A DNA stretch of 64,000 nucleotides, from assembly GCA_051660685.1 (NCBI GenBank), contig JBOFQB010000085.1:24250-88249 (forward strand), read 5' to 3'. The stretch's first letter is position 1. Every line of letters begins with the position of its first letter. This DNA is from JAVBSX01 sp051660685 (GTDB lineage: Bacteria; Planctomycetota; Planctomycetia; Pirellulales; Thermoguttaceae). The notes below the pieces were generated by a model that was not told the origin of the DNA, did not search any database, and worked only from the letters and a program-made list of their open reading frames with translations. The position numbers and the translations under genes were made by a program. Of this stretch, positions 8,776-16,601 are shown in pieces.

Positions 8776-9654
8776 ATGTCTCTTTCTCTGAACACCGTTT
8801 ATCATCTTGATTGCGTCAAGGGAATGAAACAACTTCCCCCCCAATCCGTTGATCTGGTGTTTGCTGATCCTCCCTTTAACATTGGTTATGATTACGACGA
8901 ATATAAGGATTCACAATCGACGGAAGAATACCTGAAATGGTCAAAAAAGTGGATTCAGGCGGTTCATCGTGTTCTAAAACCAAACGGGTCCTTTTGGTTG
9001 GCAATTGGGGATGATTATGCAGCCGAACTAAAAGTTCTTGCAACCGGAAAAATCGGTTTTACAATGCGGAGTTGGGTTATCTGGTATTACACCTTTGGAG
9101 TGCATTGTTCGAAAAAATTTACCCGATCTCACACACACCTTTTTCATTTTGTTAAGAATCCGCTTCTGTTCACATTCAACGACGAAACAATCAGGGTTCC
9201 AAGTGCAAGACAGTTGGTATACGGCGACAAAAGGGCCAATCCTAAGGGGCGAATCCCAGATGATACTTGGATTTTACGTCCCCAAGACATTCCCGAATCC
9301 TTTTCGTCTGAAGAAAATGTCTGGTTTTTTCCCCGGGTTTGTGGTACTTTTAAGGAACGAACAGGTTGGCATTCCTGCCAAATGCCCGAACAACTCCTTG
9401 CCCGAATCATTAATGTTTCGAGCAATCCGGGCGAAGTCGTTCTCGACCCGTTTCTAGGAAGTGGTTCAACCGTCTGTGTTGCCAAAAAACTAAATCGGGA
9501 GTATCTTGGGTTTGAGATTTCCGAATCGTATCTCGAAAGTGTCAACAAGCGACTTTCAGAAATCAATCGGGGTGATCCAATCAGCGGTTCCGTCAACCCC
9601 CTCACAAGTAGTCCAAGTACCGAAAAAGGACGCCGCTTGAAAACCGCAAAATAG
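8776..9654 (+). CDS. Beta-class site-specific DNA methyltransferase (orphan)
   Basis: 292 aa from ATG 8776; a longer frame from 8659 adds a Phe/Leu-rich stretch unlike the family. Motif IV comes first, ADPPF at 30-34, and the SAM-binding motif I comes last, LDPFLGSGST at 223-232, followed by YLGFEI. This order defines the beta class of exocyclic amino (N6-adenine or N4-cytosine) methyltransferases that includes CcrM and HinfI. The middle (about 100-200) should be the target recognition region. No restriction endonuclease or specificity gene is adjacent, so it is likely a solitary regulator-type enzyme. The target sequence cannot be read from the protein. Confidence 0.88.
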   Translation: MSLSLNTVYHLDCVKGMKQLPPQSVDLVFADPPFNIGYDYDEYKDSQSTEEYLKWSKKWIQAVHRVLKPNGSFWLAIGDDYAAELKVLATGKIGFTMRSWVIWYYTFGVHCSKKFTRSHTHLFHFVKNPLLFTFNDETIRVPSARQLVYGDKRANPKGRIPDDTWILRPQDIPESFSSEENVWFFPRVCGTFKERTGWHSCQMPEQLLARIINVSSNPGEVVLDPFLGSGSTVCVAKKLNREYLGFEISESYLESVNKRLSEINRGDPISGSVNPLTSSPSTEKGRRLKTAK

Positions 9655-9687
9655 TTCTCCTTTTCGTTCATCAGCGGACAATCAACA

Positions 9688-10758
9688 ATGTCAACAGCAA
9701 GCGACAGTATCGTTCAAAAAGTGGTCCGGGCAAAAGAACGGATAATGGAACAACTTTCTCAGGTCATTATCGGACAAAACGAGGTGATCGAAGAGCTGCT
9801 TTACGCCATTTTCTGCAAGGGTCACTGTCTTCTTGAAGGTGTCCCCGGTCTCGCCAAAACACTCCTTATTAGCTCACTTGCGCAAGTTCTTGATCTGAAA
9901 TTCAACCGAATTCAGTTCACTCCCGATCTTATGCCCGCTGATATTACGGGAATCGACGTGATTGAGGAGAATCGCAACAACAAGGCCCGGGAATATCGCT
10001 TTTTGGAAGGTCCGATCTTCGCCAATCTTATTTTGGCCGACGAAATCAACCGAACCCCTCCCAAAACGCAATCGGCCCTTCTTGAAGCAATGCAGGAAAA
10101 CAGGGTCAGTGTCGGTCAGAATCAACATCTCCTCCCCAATCCGTTTTTTGTTTTGGCAACACAAAATCCAATTGAGCAGGAAGGGACTTATCCCTTACCA
10201 GAAGCGCAACAAGACCGCTTCATGTTCAAGATTTTCGTTCATTATCCTAGTTTTGACGAAGAATTTGAAATCGTTCGTCAAACCACTTCCCTTGAAACAC
10301 GTTGCATCAACGCTGTTTTAAGTGGAGAGGACATTTTACAACTGCAACAGGCTGTTCGAGGTGTCCCAATCAGCGATCACGCAATCCGTTATGCTCTTGA
10401 ATTGGTTCGACAGACCCGAATTTCTGAGAACAAACAGCAGTTGCCCAACTCAAGACGGTCCAACCCTTTATCTTTTTCGGGCAATGTTCCTCATTCGGAC
10501 AAAACGGCAATTCCCGAAATTGTGCGTGAATACGTTTCTTGGGGAGCCGGACCCCGCGCTGTCCAGTTTCTCGTCCTGGGCGCAAAAGCCCGAGCAATCA
10601 CGCAAGGTCGGACCTATGTCACTTGCGAAGACATTAGAGCATTAGCGAAACCGGTCTTGCGACATCGGTTGATTCTCAGCTTTTTAGCTGAAAGTGAAGG
10701 GATTACCCCCGATTATATCATTGACTCGCTTGTTGCCAATTTGCCGTTTTCTGAATAG
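9688..10758 (+). CDS. MoxR-family AAA+ ATPase
   Basis: 356 aa. Walker A GVPGLAKT is at 51-58, Walker B LADEIN at 116-121, and the MoxR signature RTPPKTQSALLEAMQE follows. ATQNPIEQEGTYPLPEAQQDRF is the sensor 1/arginine-finger region, and the C-terminal lid includes GAGPRAVQFLVLGAKARA. An unusual Asn/Gln/Ser-rich insert precedes the lid (about 248-272). MoxR proteins act as chaperone-like ATPases, usually with a DUF58 protein and BatA-type VWA/membrane proteins. Here the BatA-like gene lies 2.3 kb downstream beyond rpsA, and no DUF58 gene is visible. Confidence 0.92.
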   Translation: MSTASDSIVQKVVRAKERIMEQLSQVIIGQNEVIEELLYAIFCKGHCLLEGVPGLAKTLLISSLAQVLDLKFNRIQFTPDLMPADITGIDVIEENRNNKAREYRFLEGPIFANLILADEINRTPPKTQSALLEAMQENRVSVGQNQHLLPNPFFVLATQNPIEQEGTYPLPEAQQDRFMFKIFVHYPSFDEEFEIVRQTTSLETRCINAVLSGEDILQLQQAVRGVPISDHAIRYALELVRQTRISENKQQLPNSRRSNPLSFSGNVPHSDKTAIPEIVREYVSWGAGPRAVQFLVLGAKARAITQGRTYVTCEDIRALAKPVLRHRLILSFLAESEGITPDYIIDSLVANLPFSE

Positions 10759-10831
10759 ACCGCGCTGAAAAGAAAAATCTTGTTTTCCTTCGTCCCGTCC
10801 AAAGAGATAAACTCGAAAACTCCAAAAAAAA

Positions 10832-10853
10832 ACGGGGAAGTTGTCTTCCCCGT
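10832..10853 (-). terminator. Rho-independent terminator of rpsA
   Basis: A perfect 9-bp stem (ACGGGGAAG / CTTCCCCGT) with a TTGT loop. On the minus strand it is followed by a run of nine T. A second hairpin (GTTGTTG / CAACAAC) stands next to it at 10865-10887 and lies within the rpsA transcript. On the plus strand the T content after the stem is weaker, so it may only partly stop moxR transcription. Confidence 0.85.
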
Positions 10854-10907
10854 CTCATTTCTTTGTTGTTGCTCAAAAAACAACAACCTGTCTGAGAATC
10901 ATGCGGA

Positions 10908-12698
10908 CTATTCCGACGCAGGTGCTTTGAAAAGAGGTCCGCTACTATCTCCGATTCCTCCCTTGAGTTGTTCTGGATTGACCGAACCTGAACCGGTTGC
11001 AAGAGCCGCTTCTTCCTGTTGCTCCATTGCAGCTGCTTCTTCTTCAGTCCATTCCGCACGTTTGCGGGAAAGACCAATTTTACGTTCATCCGGGTCAACT
11101 CGAAGAATTTTCACCTCGATTGTTTCACCAACTTTGACAACTTCTTCTGGATTTTCGACCTTGAAATTTGCTAATTCGGAAATGTGCAGCAATCCCTCGA
11201 GATTCTCTTCGAGACTGATAAACACGCCGAAATTCGTTATCTTGGTAATCACCCCGGTCACTAATTGACCCGGCTGATACTTTTCTGGAATCCGTGTTGT
11301 CCAAGGGTCTTCACTCAACTGTTTCAGACCAAGAGCAATTCGACGACTCTTTTTGTCGACCGAAAGAACCTTGCACTGAATTTTCTGGCCTTTTTGAACC
11401 ACTTCGTTGGGATGTGTGATTTTACGGACCCAGGAAATATCACTCACATGCAGCAAACCGTCGATTCCCTCTTCGATTTCAATGAACGCCCCATAATTCG
11501 TCAAATTGCGAACCGTTCCTGTGATTTCTGCTCCAACCGGATATTTCTCTTCAACGTGATCCCAAGGATTCTCAAGCGTCTGCTTCATCCCCAAAGAAAT
11601 CTCCTGCTTATCTTTGTTGATTGCAAGAACAACGACTTCAACGGGCGTTCCAACGGAAATCATTTCATTGGGATGAGTGATCCGTTTGGTCCAAGACATT
11701 TCACTAATATGAACGAGACCTTCGATTCCTTCTTCGAGTTTGACAAAAGCACCATAACTCATCACATTAACGATTGTTCCGTCGACTTTGGAACCAACCG
11801 GATATTTTGCTTCAATGTCTTCCCAAGGACTCGGCGTTTTCTGTTTCAAACCAAGTGAAATTTTCTCCTTTTCAAAATCAATTGAGCGGATAATGACTTC
11901 AAGTTCCTGATCGATTTGAACCATTTCTGAGGGATGATTGATTCGTCCCCAACTCATGTCCGTAATGTGAAGCAATCCGTCAATTCCGCCAAGATCGATA
12001 AAGGCCCCGAAATCGGCAATGTTTTTGACAACGCCCTTACGAATTTCCCCTTCTTTCATTGTTTGAAGCAGTGCTGTTTTCTTAACAGCGCGTTCATTTT
12101 CGATCAAAGCTCGTCGACTGACGACAATGTTACGTCGGGCTTCATCAATTTTCAGCACGACACATTGAATTTCTTTGCCGATATAATCACCAATGTCGGA
12201 AGGACGCCGAACATCGACCTGACTTGCGGGGAGAAAAACGGGAACACCAATATCGACGAGAAGTCCGCCCTTGATTTTTCGGGTCACTGTGCCGGTCACG
12301 ACCTCATTTTCTTTGACCGACTTCATCATATTGTCCCAAGCTTCAATCTTGGCTGCTTTGCGTTTGCTCAGCATGACCATTCCGCGAATTTCTTCTCCCG
12401 CGATTTGATCTTCCAGCTCTTCAACAAGCACTTTAAGAACATCGCCCGCTTTAGGAGGTTCTTCACCTTCTTCCCAATCGCTTAACGGAACGAGACCTTC
12501 ACTTTTGTATCCGACATCGACAACAACAAAATTGTTGTCCATACGAATGACGGTTGCCGAAATTATTTGGTTTTGATCTACTTCTTCGCCGCCCCAATCA
12601 ATTTCTTCTGGAATGGTTCCAGACATTGCAGCATTTAGTTCGTCTTCCCAATCACTTTCATTAACATCGAGTCCTCTAATCAGGTTTTGATTGACCAC
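10908..12698 (-). CDS. rpsA: 30S ribosomal protein S1
   Basis: 596 aa from a GTG at 12698 with TAGGA 8 bp upstream; a longer frame to 12836 runs into the promoter and is rejected. The protein has six S1 (OB-fold) repeats. The last four carry the repeated signatures GxVxNxxxYGAFVxLEEGIEGLVHISEMSW and GLKQ...PWE. The first two are divergent, as is usual for the ribosome-binding repeats. A short acidic N-terminus (about 1-35) and a Glu/Ala-rich tail frame the array. It binds mRNA and delivers it to the 30S subunit. The gene is monocistronic: its own promoter lies upstream (12843-12871) and a strong terminator downstream. Confidence 0.95.
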   Translation of the reverse strand: MVNQNLIRGLDVNESDWEDELNAAMSGTIPEEIDWGGEEVDQNQIISATVIRMDNNFVVVDVGYKSEGLVPLSDWEEGEEPPKAGDVLKVLVEELEDQIAGEEIRGMVMLSKRKAAKIEAWDNMMKSVKENEVVTGTVTRKIKGGLLVDIGVPVFLPASQVDVRRPSDIGDYIGKEIQCVVLKIDEARRNIVVSRRALIENERAVKKTALLQTMKEGEIRKGVVKNIADFGAFIDLGGIDGLLHITDMSWGRINHPSEMVQIDQELEVIIRSIDFEKEKISLGLKQKTPSPWEDIEAKYPVGSKVDGTIVNVMSYGAFVKLEEGIEGLVHISEMSWTKRITHPNEMISVGTPVEVVVLAINKDKQEISLGMKQTLENPWDHVEEKYPVGAEITGTVRNLTNYGAFIEIEEGIDGLLHVSDISWVRKITHPNEVVQKGQKIQCKVLSVDKKSRRIALGLKQLSEDPWTTRIPEKYQPGQLVTGVITKITNFGVFISLEENLEGLLHISELANFKVENPEEVVKVGETIEVKILRVDPDERKIGLSRKRAEWTEEEAAAMEQQEEAALATGSGSVNPEQLKGGIGDSSGPLFKAPASE

Positions 12699-13035
12699 AA
12701 CAGAATTCCTACACAAAAAAACAACATAAACGGACACCCCGATTCGACATCGAACCGGAAAAAGGTGAAAAAAACGGAGCGGGAGTAGAGTATGGAGGGA
12801 CTCCTCAAGAACCGTAGAGCATACCCCATAGTCCAAAGGGTAATTGTACTACGAAACCGGGGGTTTTACAATTGGGGGGCTTTAATTTATTTTCCCGTTT
12901 TTTCTTTCCCCCTTTCTGTCTGTCGCACTCCCCCAGAAAATCTTTTCTCGAATCCGTCATTTACCCTTTCAGCGACCTGTTTTATACTCACTATTTCATC
13001 CAGTTCATCCATGATCCTCATGCTCCCCCTTCTCC
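12699..13035. other. rpsA leader and divergent intergenic region
   Basis: 337 bp. The half next to rpsA holds its ~138-nt leader and promoter. The remainder up to the BatA-like gene is pyrimidine-rich on the plus strand and shows no gene. A long leader is compatible with S1 autoregulation, which is an inference. Confidence 0.5.
12843..12871 (-). promoter_or_regulatory. Sigma-70-type promoter of rpsA
   Basis: On the minus strand TTGTAA (12866-12871) and TACAAT (12843-12848) are separated by exactly 17 bp. Both boxes match the vegetative consensus at 5 of 6 positions. The predicted start point is near 12836. Confidence 0.7.
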
Positions 13036-14082
13036 ATGTCTTTCTCCTTGACCGCCCCTTTATTCCTCTTTTTATGTCCTGTTTTACTACTCCCTTTATT
13101 TTTCTTTTTCTTCCCCAAAAAAACAAAAATTCAAACTCCCCATTTTTTCGGAACTGTTCCGTTACTTCTCCGTTCGGTCAAAAAAACTCCTTCCTATTAT
13201 CGGTTGACAAAGCTGTTTCTCCTGCTCCTGAGAATTTTTCTCCTCGCCGCTTTGATTTTAGCTCTTACTCAACCCTTTCTGACCTTTTCTTCAGCAATCC
13301 CTTATCCGATTTCCGTCAACATTGTGGTTCCTGACATTCACATTCCAACACCGAATTATCCCAGTTGGGCACTTGAATCCAATAATCAGTCCAACCAAGT
13401 TCCCCGTTTTTCGACAACAACTTTTCCTCTTTCCGAGCTGATTTTTCATTTAGACGATTCGAACTCTATCTACTTTTTCAGTGATATTTCGACTCTTACA
13501 CCAGAACAAGCCGACTTGCTCATTCATGTTTGGAAAACAGGCAAAGGACTCATCATCTCCTTTGACCCTCATTCCCCGATTGAATCATGGAATTCATTGT
13601 TTTTTGCCCGTTTGTTCCAATCCGCTTTGCTCCTCCCCCCCAGAACCTCCCTCGATTCTGTTGTCCCAACGTTCTTGACAAAGCAAAACAACGATTTTCT
13701 TCATCCCCTACTGCAACCCTTTCAGAGTCAATCGTCAAAAATCCTTTTTCCCGAAGAAACATCTTTTTCTATTTTTCCCGATCCTTCTCTTTCCCCCATT
13801 TTATACAATTTCAAAAATCAACCCCTTATTTACGTCTCTCTCCCCTTTCCTCAATCCCAAAAACCTCTTGTTCTTTTTCTGACTCCAACTCTTTCAGGTC
13901 CTTTCCCTCTCTCTTCCCATTTTCTCCCACTTCTGACTGAATCCGTACTTTGGGTTCATCAACAAACAACAACGACCATGTTTTCTCTGTCCCCTGTTCT
14001 GTTGATCCTTGCCCTTTTCCTCTTCTTCACAGAAAGGTACTGTCAACACCTTTGGTTTTCTGCTACATTGCACAAAGAATAG
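13036..14082 (+). CDS. BatA-like N-terminal membrane-domain protein
   Basis: 348 aa. The N-terminus has two hydrophobic segments (about 5-28 and 58-80) separated by a basic loop KKTKIQTPHFFGTVPLLLRS. This is the arrangement of the BatA/aerotolerance N-terminal domain (TIGR02226 type), in which the protein starts as a membrane hairpin. A large soluble Ser/Pro/Phe-rich region follows, with the Rossmann-like stretches SIYFFSDISTLTPEQADLL and GKGLIISFDPHSP, and then a C-terminal membrane helix (about 318-336). No VWA metal site (DxSxS) is seen. Together with the MoxR gene upstream it suggests a split MoxR/Bat system. The substrate process is unknown. Confidence 0.65.
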   Translation: MSFSLTAPLFLFLCPVLLLPLFFFFFPKKTKIQTPHFFGTVPLLLRSVKKTPSYYRLTKLFLLLLRIFLLAALILALTQPFLTFSSAIPYPISVNIVVPDIHIPTPNYPSWALESNNQSNQVPRFSTTTFPLSELIFHLDDSNSIYFFSDISTLTPEQADLLIHVWKTGKGLIISFDPHSPIESWNSLFFARLFQSALLLPPRTSLDSVVPTFLTKQNNDFLHPLLQPFQSQSSKILFPEETSFSIFPDPSLSPILYNFKNQPLIYVSLPFPQSQKPLVLFLTPTLSGPFPLSSHFLPLLTESVLWVHQQTTTTMFSLSPVLLILALFLFFTERYCQHLWFSATLHKE

Positions 14083-14118
14083 TACGCAACTCGCCTTTTC
14101 GCACATATTCCATTCTTT

Positions 14119-14166
14119 GTTTCTGCACAAGCACCTTGTCAAGGTGAGAATTTAGGATGCAGAAAC
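14119..14166. repeat. Two-stage stem-loop upstream of the YkgJ-type gene
   Basis: Outer arms GTTTCTGCA / TGCAGAAAC (9 bp, perfect) enclose an inner perfect hairpin CACCTTG-T-CAAGGTG. It lies 55 bp before the next start codon, without a T-run, so it looks more like a structured leader or small repeat than an intrinsic terminator. Confidence 0.55.
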
Positions 14167-14220
14167 TGCGTCTGAATCACCAATCCCAACTTTTTTACGT
14201 CAACAGAACAATAAACCCGA

Positions 14221-14634
14221 ATGTCTTCCTGCAAACCCAAACGCGACCAATTAGGCCCTGAAGAAGTCCTCTGTTCCTTCTGCGCCGCGAAATGTTGCCG
14301 CTATTTCGCTCTTCCAATTGACAAACCCGATGATTGGCGACAGTTCGATTTTATGCGTTGGTTTCTGCTCCATCAACATGCAAGCGTTTTCGTTGATAAT
14401 AACGATTGGTATTTGCTCGTTCATACTCCCTGCAAACATCTTAGTACAGACAATTTGTGTGGTATTTACGAAACTCGACCACAAATTTGTAGAGAATACA
14501 CAACCGCAAAGTGTGAATACGAAGACCTTTGGGTCTACGATCAATACTTCGAGTGTCCCGAACAGGTCGAAGAATACGCGCAAGCTCTGCTCGGTCCCCG
14601 TCCCGGACTCTCGCTTCGTTCTCCCAAATGTTGA
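14221..14634 (+). CDS. YkgJ-type Zn/Fe-chelating Cys-cluster protein
   Basis: 137 aa. The cysteines CSFCAAKCC near residues 19-27, then CKHL, CGIYETRPQICREY and a later Cys, match the putative zinc- or iron-chelating domain family (YkgJ/UPF0153), whose conserved pattern is CxxCxxxCC followed by C-x-H and PxxCR. Members are small cytoplasmic proteins thought to bind one or two metal ions, and their reaction is unknown. The gene stands alone. I am sure of the family but not of the function. Confidence 0.85.
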   Translation: MSSCKPKRDQLGPEEVLCSFCAAKCCRYFALPIDKPDDWRQFDFMRWFLLHQHASVFVDNNDWYLLVHTPCKHLSTDNLCGIYETRPQICREYTTAKCEYEDLWVYDQYFECPEQVEEYAQALLGPRPGLSLRSPKC

Positions 14635-14902
14635 TCAGAAATCCGTCCCGCATGTCCCGGGGTTGAGTCATTGAGATTCTATCCTTCTTAAAATACCCAT
14701 TTGACCTATTCAACTCTCCTGATTATTCTGAAAAAACTAAATGAAAGAATTTTTTGGTTTTTCTCAGTTTTAACGATTGTTTGACCGATATTGACTCTAC
14801 GGTTGTACTACATGAGTTCATTACACACTCAAAACAACTCAACGACTCAGGTTAAACCCCTATCCCCCCGTTTGTATAACGCTTGTAATCAGGGAAAACA
14901 TC

Positions 14903-15121
14903 ATGCAGAAATTGATATTGGCGATACTGTTAGGTTGGATCGTTCTTAGCGGAACCGGTTGTCTTCTTCCGCTTTACTCTGCTGATCCCGTTCGGAGAAA
15001 CCAACAACTGATTTTTGCGTCTGAGAACTTGCGACAAATTTATTGGGAATGGGAACGATTTTGGTTGGTCGACCAGCCTGTTCACATGACTCCTTACCAA
15101 ACACATGGAGGAATCATCTAG
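14903..15121 (+). CDS. Small lipoprotein ending MTPYQTHGGII
   Basis: 72 aa. A hydrophobic signal of about 19 residues ends in the lipobox LSGTGC, so Cys20 should be lipidated. The mature part is short, with NQQLIFASENLRQIYWEWER (amphipathic, Trp/Glu-rich) and the C-terminus HMTPYQTHGGII. I recognise this C-terminus as typical of small planctomycete lipoproteins of unknown function; that is recollection and was not checked by search. A strong terminator follows 20 bp after the stop, so the gene ends its own transcript. Confidence 0.75.
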   Translation: MQKLILAILLGWIVLSGTGCLLPLYSADPVRRNQQLIFASENLRQIYWEWERFWLVDQPVHMTPYQTHGGII

Positions 15122-15141
15122 GAAACACTATATGGGGCGGG

Positions 15142-15178
15142 CCTCAAACTCACTTGTTGGGTTTGAGGTTTTTTTTTG
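15142..15178 (+). terminator. Rho-independent terminator
   Basis: Stem CCTCAAAC / GTTTGAGG (8 bp, perfect), 11-nt loop, then ten T. It closes the small lipoprotein transcript. Confidence 0.92.
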
Positions 15179-15746
15179 GTCTTGCTTTGAAGAGTTTCGA
15201 GAGAAAGGGGTTTTGAAGTCAAAGACATTATTATTCTTATTTTATTATATTAAATAAATAGTAGTAATAATGTGTGCTGAAAAAATGATGATAAAAGGTA
15301 GTTTTTCGTTTTTGGAGTTGCAAATGAAGGAACAAAAGCAAAAAGGAAAGAAAGGGAAAAGTTGTCCATAAACTGTTTGTTGAATGTTAATTAACAAACT
15401 GTAATTCAACCAAAAAGAGGGTGTCAAAAGCAGAGGAAGATAAAGGGGGAATAACTGACAAGAACAAACAAAGAGTTGACACTTTTTTCCCAAAAAGGGG
15501 GAAAAGTCGAATAATGTCGAATAGTCATTAAAGCGGAAAAGCTGATTCACCTCAAGTCTTACAATGAGCAAAAAAGTTAAAATCCAAAAAAAACATGAAA
15601 AACGAAGAAGGATTTTATGAAAATTTTCAATAAACTATTGTTTCCAGCAAATTCTCCATTATAATTCTCTAATGACTTTGTGTCTTGACAATGAAGGAAG
15701 TCCCTTTGTCCCCTTTGAATAATCTCCCGGTTTTTTTAGAACGACT
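15179..15746. other. A+T- and purine-rich gene-free spacer
   Basis: About 570 bp. The plus strand is strongly purine-biased. The spacer holds an almost pure A/T patch near 15235-15270, a stem GTTTGTT / AACAAAC with a TTAATT loop near 15376-15401, and a CTTTTTTCCC / GGGGGAAAAG hairpin near 15480-15505. No frame looks coding. One DnaA-box-like TTGTCCATA is present, but not a cluster. Confidence 0.5.
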
Positions 15747-15980
15747 ATGTTAAACGATCAAATGAAATATCCGTTTGTTGAAAGACGAGGGATGAATCCG
15801 CAAGGAGGTCCTCCTCCCGGCGCAGAACGTCGGCAGTTTGCGAATTGTTATGAAGGACTTTCGGACGAAGCGCGAACATTAGCAGAAGCGATTGACCAGT
15901 ACAAATTGGACAATCGACGACGATTTATTACTTATGAGGAAATGTTGAGCGTTATTAAGTCGCTTGGTTATTCCAAATAG
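15747..15980 (+). CDS. Small conserved hypothetical protein
   Basis: 77 aa, soluble, no membrane segment. The C-terminal half LSDEARTLAEAIDQYKL followed by RRRFITYEEMLSVIKSLGY is a compact helical region. I recall this pattern from short conserved planctomycete proteins, but cannot name a family. The N-terminus is Gly/Pro-rich (PQGGPPPG). The next gene starts 40 bp downstream on the same strand, so both are probably co-transcribed. Function unknown. Confidence 0.65.
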   Translation: MLNDQMKYPFVERRGMNPQGGPPPGAERRQFANCYEGLSDEARTLAEAIDQYKLDNRRRFITYEEMLSVIKSLGYSK

Positions 15981-16020
15981 GCATTAAAAATGCTGAGGAG
16001 ACACACATAAAGGGGTATTG

Positions 16021-16455
16021 ATGTTGACGCCAATTCAGCAAGTTATTTTTTCTTTTTTGGCGATTTTGGGATTGGTGTTTGGAACATGTCAAATCCGATT
16101 TCATCTTGGACGGTATCGTTTTTTGAGAGTTGCTGTGCAACAGACAGACAGGGAAGGACGATTTCAGGAACGTCAAGCTCGGCGTCGTTTACAGATTGGC
16201 ATGTTGACGATACTGGTTAGTTTATGTGTTCTTGGAGGAACGTACATCCCTTTCAAACCCTATATTTTATTATTTTCTCTTTCTTGGCTCTTTGTTATTT
16301 TTTTTCTCTTTTGGACAATCCTTCTTGCGGTCATTGACATGACGTCGATTCGTTTACATTATGGGCAAATGGAGCGCAAAAAGGCGTTTGAAAATTTAAG
16401 AATGCAATTAGAAAAGCGGCGACATCAGCAAGAGGGAGATTCTTCAGATCGTTGA
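16021..16455 (+). CDS. Membrane protein of unknown function
   Basis: 144 aa from ATG 16021. Three hydrophobic stretches (about 8-24, 64-80 and 84-108) flank a basic loop (FLRVAVQQTDREGRFQERQA) and a charged C-terminal helix (about 115-144) rich in Lys/Arg/Gln. It looks like a small inner-membrane protein with cytoplasmic basic segments. No catalytic motif is seen. It follows the 77-aa gene by 40 bp and ends before a long bidirectional terminator-like inverted repeat. Confidence 0.6.
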   Translation: MLTPIQQVIFSFLAILGLVFGTCQIRFHLGRYRFLRVAVQQTDREGRFQERQARRRLQIGMLTILVSLCVLGGTYIPFKPYILLFSLSWLFVIFFLFWTILLAVIDMTSIRLHYGQMERKKAFENLRMQLEKRRHQQEGDSSDR

Positions 16456-16480
16456 AACGGGATCAACCATGTATAGGATA

Positions 16481-16586
16481 GGGACACTTCAATCTTTTCC
16501 TTTTTGACAAAACACGAACATGTAAGAACGGAAAATTGTTCAGTGAGTGTTGAGAAAAAGGAAAAGTTCAAAGTGCCCCTTTTTTG
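16481..16586. terminator. Long inverted repeat between convergent genes
   Basis: A left arm (16481-16516) and right arm (16548-16581) of about 34 bp pair with few mismatches; the core TCTTTTCCTTTTT / AAAAAGGAAAAG is near perfect. A run of T follows the right arm. It lies between the convergent 144-aa gene and dhaK and probably stops both transcripts. Confidence 0.7.
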
Positions 16587-16601
16587 ACCGGTCTTAGTTG
16601 A

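Noticed and set aside
12792..13334. 180-aa plus-strand frame over the rpsA promoter
   Set aside because: It covers a well-formed rpsA promoter and the BatA start and is low-complexity Phe/Ser-rich.
15245..15571. 108-aa minus-strand frame in the purine-rich spacer
   Set aside because: It is Phe/Leu/Ile-rich only because it is the complement of A-rich DNA.
15179..15746. Replication origin
   Set aside because: An A/T patch and one DnaA-box-like word are present, but no cluster of boxes and no dnaA/dnaN gene.
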